From contig CANHXV010000086.1 in NCBI GenBank assembly GCA_947464665.1, forward strand, positions 1-8,423: a DNA stretch of 8,423 nt. The letters are read 5' to 3'. This stretch comes from Comamonadaceae bacterium (GTDB taxonomy: Bacteria > Pseudomonadota > Gammaproteobacteria > Burkholderiales > Burkholderiaceae_C). Positions 6,270-8,423 of the stretch are shown piece by piece (position 1 is the stretch's first letter; each line of letters begins with the position of its first letter). Made by a program: the position numbers and the translations under genes. The notes beneath the pieces were generated by a model. It was not told the DNA's origin, searched no databases, and saw only the letters and a list, made by a program, of their open reading frames with translations.

Positions 6270-6450
6270 GGAGTCTCCTGCGATGTCAGTCAGCCCTTGG
6301 GTCATGTAACGCACTCTAACACTGCATATTCTTTTCTGCATGAACCTCTGTCACACGGGTGCTATGGGTCAGTGAATTGGGCTTGCCGCCAGAATTTGCG
6401 CAAAGCGTCACAATAGCGGCTGATTCATTTTTCACTTTAAGTGCTTCACC
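6270..6450. promoter_or_regulatory. Divergent intergenic region of the Bug operon and the FAH-family gene, with a TTTGCGCAAA palindrome
   Basis: These 181 bases must contain the promoters of both divergent units. I see no convincing -35/-10 pair on either strand. Two symmetric elements stand out: the perfect 10-bp palindrome TTTGCGCAAA at 6395-6404, flanked by GCCGC (6385-6389) and GCGGC (6416-6420), and CACTTTAAGTG at 6433-6443, ending seven bases before the FAH gene start. Either could be an operator. No regulator gene is in the window. Confidence 0.4.
6275..6279 (-). promoter_or_regulatory. Ribosome binding site of the second Bug gene
   Basis: AGGAG on the minus strand, five bases before the ATG at 6269. 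It decides the start against the Met at 6341, which would place 24 residues unlike a signal peptide ahead of the twin-arginine region. Confidence 0.8.
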
Positions 6451-7323
6451 ATGCGTATTGCTGCATTTTTTTATCAGGACCAACCACATGTGGGTTGGGT
6501 GTCACAAGATTCGATGACCGTCACACCCTTTGATCTGCCCCTGGCCGATCGCGAACTGGGTGCCCTCACACTCGTAGACAGACTGTCTAGTGGAGAGCCG
6601 TTGCCCCAACAAAGTGCAGCGATTGCTCTGAAAGACGTGCAATTGCGCGCACCCCTGCCACATCCCCGCCGTAACATCTTTTGTGTGGGCAAAAACTACC
6701 ACGCACATGCCAAAGAATTTGCGCGCAGTGGTTTTGACAGCAGTGCCAAAGCTGGCGGTGAAATTCCCGCAGAGCCCATCATTTTTACCAAAGTGCCAGA
6801 GTGCGTGATTGCCACTGGCGAAGCCATCGAAATGCCCAAAGTGTCAACGGCCATTGACTACGAAGCCGAGTTGGCGGTGATCATTGGCAAAGGCGGCAAA
6901 GGCATCACCAAAGCCAACGCCATGCAGCACGTTTGGGGTTACACCATCGTCAACGACATCACAGCCCGCGATTGGCAAAACAAGCACATGCAATGGCACA
7001 TGGGCAAATCATTCGATACGTTTTGCCCCATGGGCCCATGGCTTGTGAGTGCCGACGAGATGGACGGCCAAAACACCCACGTGCGTTGCTATGTGAATGG
7101 CGAAGAGCGGCAAAATGCCGCCACGCCCGATTTGATTTTTGACATTCCCACTCTCATTGAAACACTGAGTGCAGGGATTACCTTGTACCCCGGTGATGTC
7201 ATTGCCACCGGCACACCCGTGGGTGTGGGCATTGGCTTCACACCGCCCAAATATTTAAAGTCGGGCGATGTGGTGCGCGTTGAAATTGACGGGATTGGCG
7301 TTTTGGAAAACCCCGTTCAATAA
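6451..7323 (+). CDS. Fumarylacetoacetate hydrolase (FAH) family protein
   Basis: FAH-fold enzymes are cytosolic metal-dependent hydrolases, hydratases or decarboxylases that cleave or decarboxylate beta-keto acids late in aromatic or amino-acid breakdown. The 290 residues are the length of bacterial FAHD1-like members. An N-terminal domain (1-70) precedes the catalytic domain. FCVGKNYHAHAKEF (77-90) holds the NYxxHxxE lid motif with His86 and Glu89, the pair assigned to catalysis in FAHD1-type enzymes. DYEAELAVIIGKGGKGI (136-152) gives metal ligands Glu138 and Glu140, and GYTIVNDITARDWQ (163-176) gives Asp169. PGDVIATGTPVGVG (247-260) is the C-terminal signature. All key residues are present. 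The ATG at 6451 has no strong Shine-Dalgarno but gives the family N-terminus. It diverges from the Bug operon and converges on metK with 13 bases between stops. Candidates are acylpyruvate hydrolase, oxaloacetate decarboxylase or a 2-hydroxyhepta-2,4-diene-1,7-dioate isomerase-like enzyme; sequence alone does not choose. Confidence 0.93.
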   Translation: MRIAAFFYQDQPHVGWVSQDSMTVTPFDLPLADRELGALTLVDRLSSGEPLPQQSAAIALKDVQLRAPLPHPRRNIFCVGKNYHAHAKEFARSGFDSSAKAGGEIPAEPIIFTKVPECVIATGEAIEMPKVSTAIDYEAELAVIIGKGGKGITKANAMQHVWGYTIVNDITARDWQNKHMQWHMGKSFDTFCPMGPWLVSADEMDGQNTHVRCYVNGEERQNAATPDLIFDIPTLIETLSAGITLYPGDVIATGTPVGVGIGFTPPKYLKSGDVVRVEIDGIGVLENPVQ

Positions 7324-7336
7324 GACCCTCCAACCA

Positions 7337-8423
7337 TCACTTCAAACCTGCGGCCGCACGCAAGGTAGCTGCCATGTTGGTACGCTCCCATGTGAAGTCG
7401 GGTTCGTCACGACCAAAGTGGCCATAAGCCGCTGTCTTGGCGTAAATGGGCCGCAGCAGGTCGAGCATTTGAATGATGCCTTTAGGGCGCAGGTCAAAGT
7501 GCTCGTTCACCAGTGCGGCAATTTTCTCGTCAGAGATCACGCCAGTGCCTTCTGTGTAAATCGTCACATTCATGGGGCGCGCCACACCAATGGCGTAAGC
7601 CACTTGAATTTGGCACTGTGTCGCCAAACCCGCCGCCACAATATTTTTGGCCACATAACGGGCCGCATAAGCCGCAGAGCGATCCACCTTAGAAGGATCT
7701 TTGCCTGAGAAAGCACCACCACCGTGCGGGCAAGCGCCACCATAAGTGTCCACAATGATTTTGCGACCCGTCAGGCCACAATCGCCTTGAGGGCCACCAA
7801 TCACAAAACGACCTGTAGGGTTGATCAGGTACTTGGTGTCTTTGAGCCACTCTTTGGGCAACACAGGCTTGATGATTTCTTCAATGATGGCTTCGTTGAA
7901 ACTGGCCTTCATTTTGGTGGCCGACTCGCTTTGGTCGGGGCTGTGCTGTGTTGACAAGACCACGGTGTCAATGCTGTGGGGCTTGCCGTCGACATAGCGC
8001 ATGGTGACTTGGCTTTTGGCATCGGGGCGCAAGAAGGGCAAGCGGCCGTCTTTGCGCAATTGTGCTTGACGCTCGACCAAGCGGTGCGCGTAGTAAATGG
8101 GCGCAGGCATGAGGTCGGGGGTTTCGTTGCAGGCATAACCGAACATCAAACCTTGGTCGCCAGCGCCCGTGTTGAGGTGGTCGTCAGAAGCATGGTTCAC
8201 GCCTTGAGCGATGTCGTTGGACTGCTTGTCGTAGCAAACCATGACCGCGCAGCCTTTGTAGTCAATGCCGTATTCGGTGTTGTCGTAGCCAATGCGCTTG
8301 ATCGTGTCGCGCGCCACTTGGATGTAGTCAACGTGTGCGTTGGTGGTGATTTCACCGGCCAAAACCACCAAGCCTGTGTTGGTCAGCGTTTCTGCCGCCA
8401 CGCGGCTGCGGGGGTCTTGTTCA
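7337..8423 (-). CDS. metK: S-adenosylmethionine synthase (methionine adenosyltransferase), 5' end beyond the window
   Basis: MetK makes S-adenosylmethionine from methionine and ATP in the cytosol, supplying methyl groups for the whole cell. The visible part is 361 codons, running from EQDPRSRVAAETL at the window edge to the stop at 7337. The missing start should hold about 30 residues, including the GHPDK motif. Both family signatures are present: GAGDQGLMFGYA (fragment residues 86-97) and GGGAFSGKD (234-242). Between them PTGRFVIGGPQGDCGLTGRK (202-221) and VDTYGG are also canonical. A GTG at 8401 could be read as a start, but the frame continues to the edge with conserved MetK sequence, so the gene is cut by the window and not short. 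It converges with the FAH-family gene; no terminator hairpin is seen in the 13 bases between. It is probably unrelated to the metabolic genes to its left. Confidence 0.98.
   Translation of the reverse strand, partial: EQDPRSRVAAETLTNTGLVVLAGEITTNAHVDYIQVARDTIKRIGYDNTEYGIDYKGCAVMVCYDKQSNDIAQGVNHASDDHLNTGAGDQGLMFGYACNETPDLMPAPIYYAHRLVERQAQLRKDGRLPFLRPDAKSQVTMRYVDGKPHSIDTVVLSTQHSPDQSESATKMKASFNEAIIEEIIKPVLPKEWLKDTKYLINPTGRFVIGGPQGDCGLTGRKIIVDTYGGACPHGGGAFSGKDPSKVDRSAAYAARYVAKNIVAAGLATQCQIQVAYAIGVARPMNVTIYTEGTGVISDEKIAALVNEHFDLRPKGIIQMLDLLRPIYAKTAAYGHFGRDEPDFTWERTNMAATLRAAAGLK

Noticed and set aside
5241..6341. Longer second Bug protein starting at 6341
   Set aside because: It would put 24 residues before the signal peptide; the ATG at 6269 has AGGAG at the right distance.
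7350..7357. GCGGCCGC palindrome
   Set aside because: It lies inside the last codons of metK (Arg/Ala-rich end) and is explained by coding sequence.
7268..7708. Plus-strand open frame of 146 codons across the FAH gene end and metK
   Set aside because: It overlaps two well-supported genes, one on each strand, and shows no family motifs.
7337..8401. metK starting at GTG 8401
   Set aside because: Conserved MetK sequence (EQDPRSR) continues in frame to the window edge, so the true start is outside.

Overview
The window looks like chromosome of a betaproteobacterium, most likely Burkholderiales and probably Comamonadaceae. The reasons are a groES-groEL operon under both a CIRCE operator and a sigma-32-like promoter, two solute receptors of the Bug/TctC family (hugely expanded in this order), a MetK of beta-proteobacterial type, and moderate GC. 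This is inference from protein character; no database search was possible.

Layout. Positions 1-509 (minus strand) hold the start of groL and all of groES. Their regulatory region (510-705) carries a perfect CIRCE operator and a promoter with overlapping sigma-70 and sigma-32 elements. Reading away from it on the plus strand (706-3395) is a two-gene operon for a molybdenum hydroxylase of the xanthine dehydrogenase family: a small [2Fe-2S] subunit and a large molybdopterin-binding subunit of the NicB/IorB type, joined by an ATGA overlap. Converging on it from the right is a three-gene minus-strand operon (6269 to 3421): two different Bug/TctC periplasmic receptors followed by a ModA-like binding protein that has no signal peptide. 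A 181-base divergent intergenic region (6270-6450) separates this operon from a plus-strand fumarylacetoacetate hydrolase (FAH) family gene (6451-7323). That gene converges with a 5'-truncated metK (7337-8423, minus strand) across 13 bases.

How the genes may work together. Housekeeping genes (groESL, metK) flank about 6.6 kb of accessory metabolic genes: a hydroxylase for an N-heterocycle or aldehyde-like substrate, two high-affinity receptors usually specific for organic acids, a possible oxyanion or organic-anion binding protein, and an FAH-fold hydrolase or decarboxylase for a keto-acid. Together they suggest uptake and breakdown of an unidentified organic, possibly aromatic or heterocyclic, acid. 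The pieces are ordinary families, the substrate is unknown, and a shared pathway is a hypothesis.

No tRNA, rRNA, CRISPR array, insertion sequence or phage gene was seen. No stretch over 300 bases lacks a gene. Nothing here is clearly a new kind of system. The points most worth a second look are the gene set as a unit, the signal-less ModA-like protein, the shortened large subunit without a visible electron acceptor, and the phased repeats in the groESL/hydroxylase divergent promoter.
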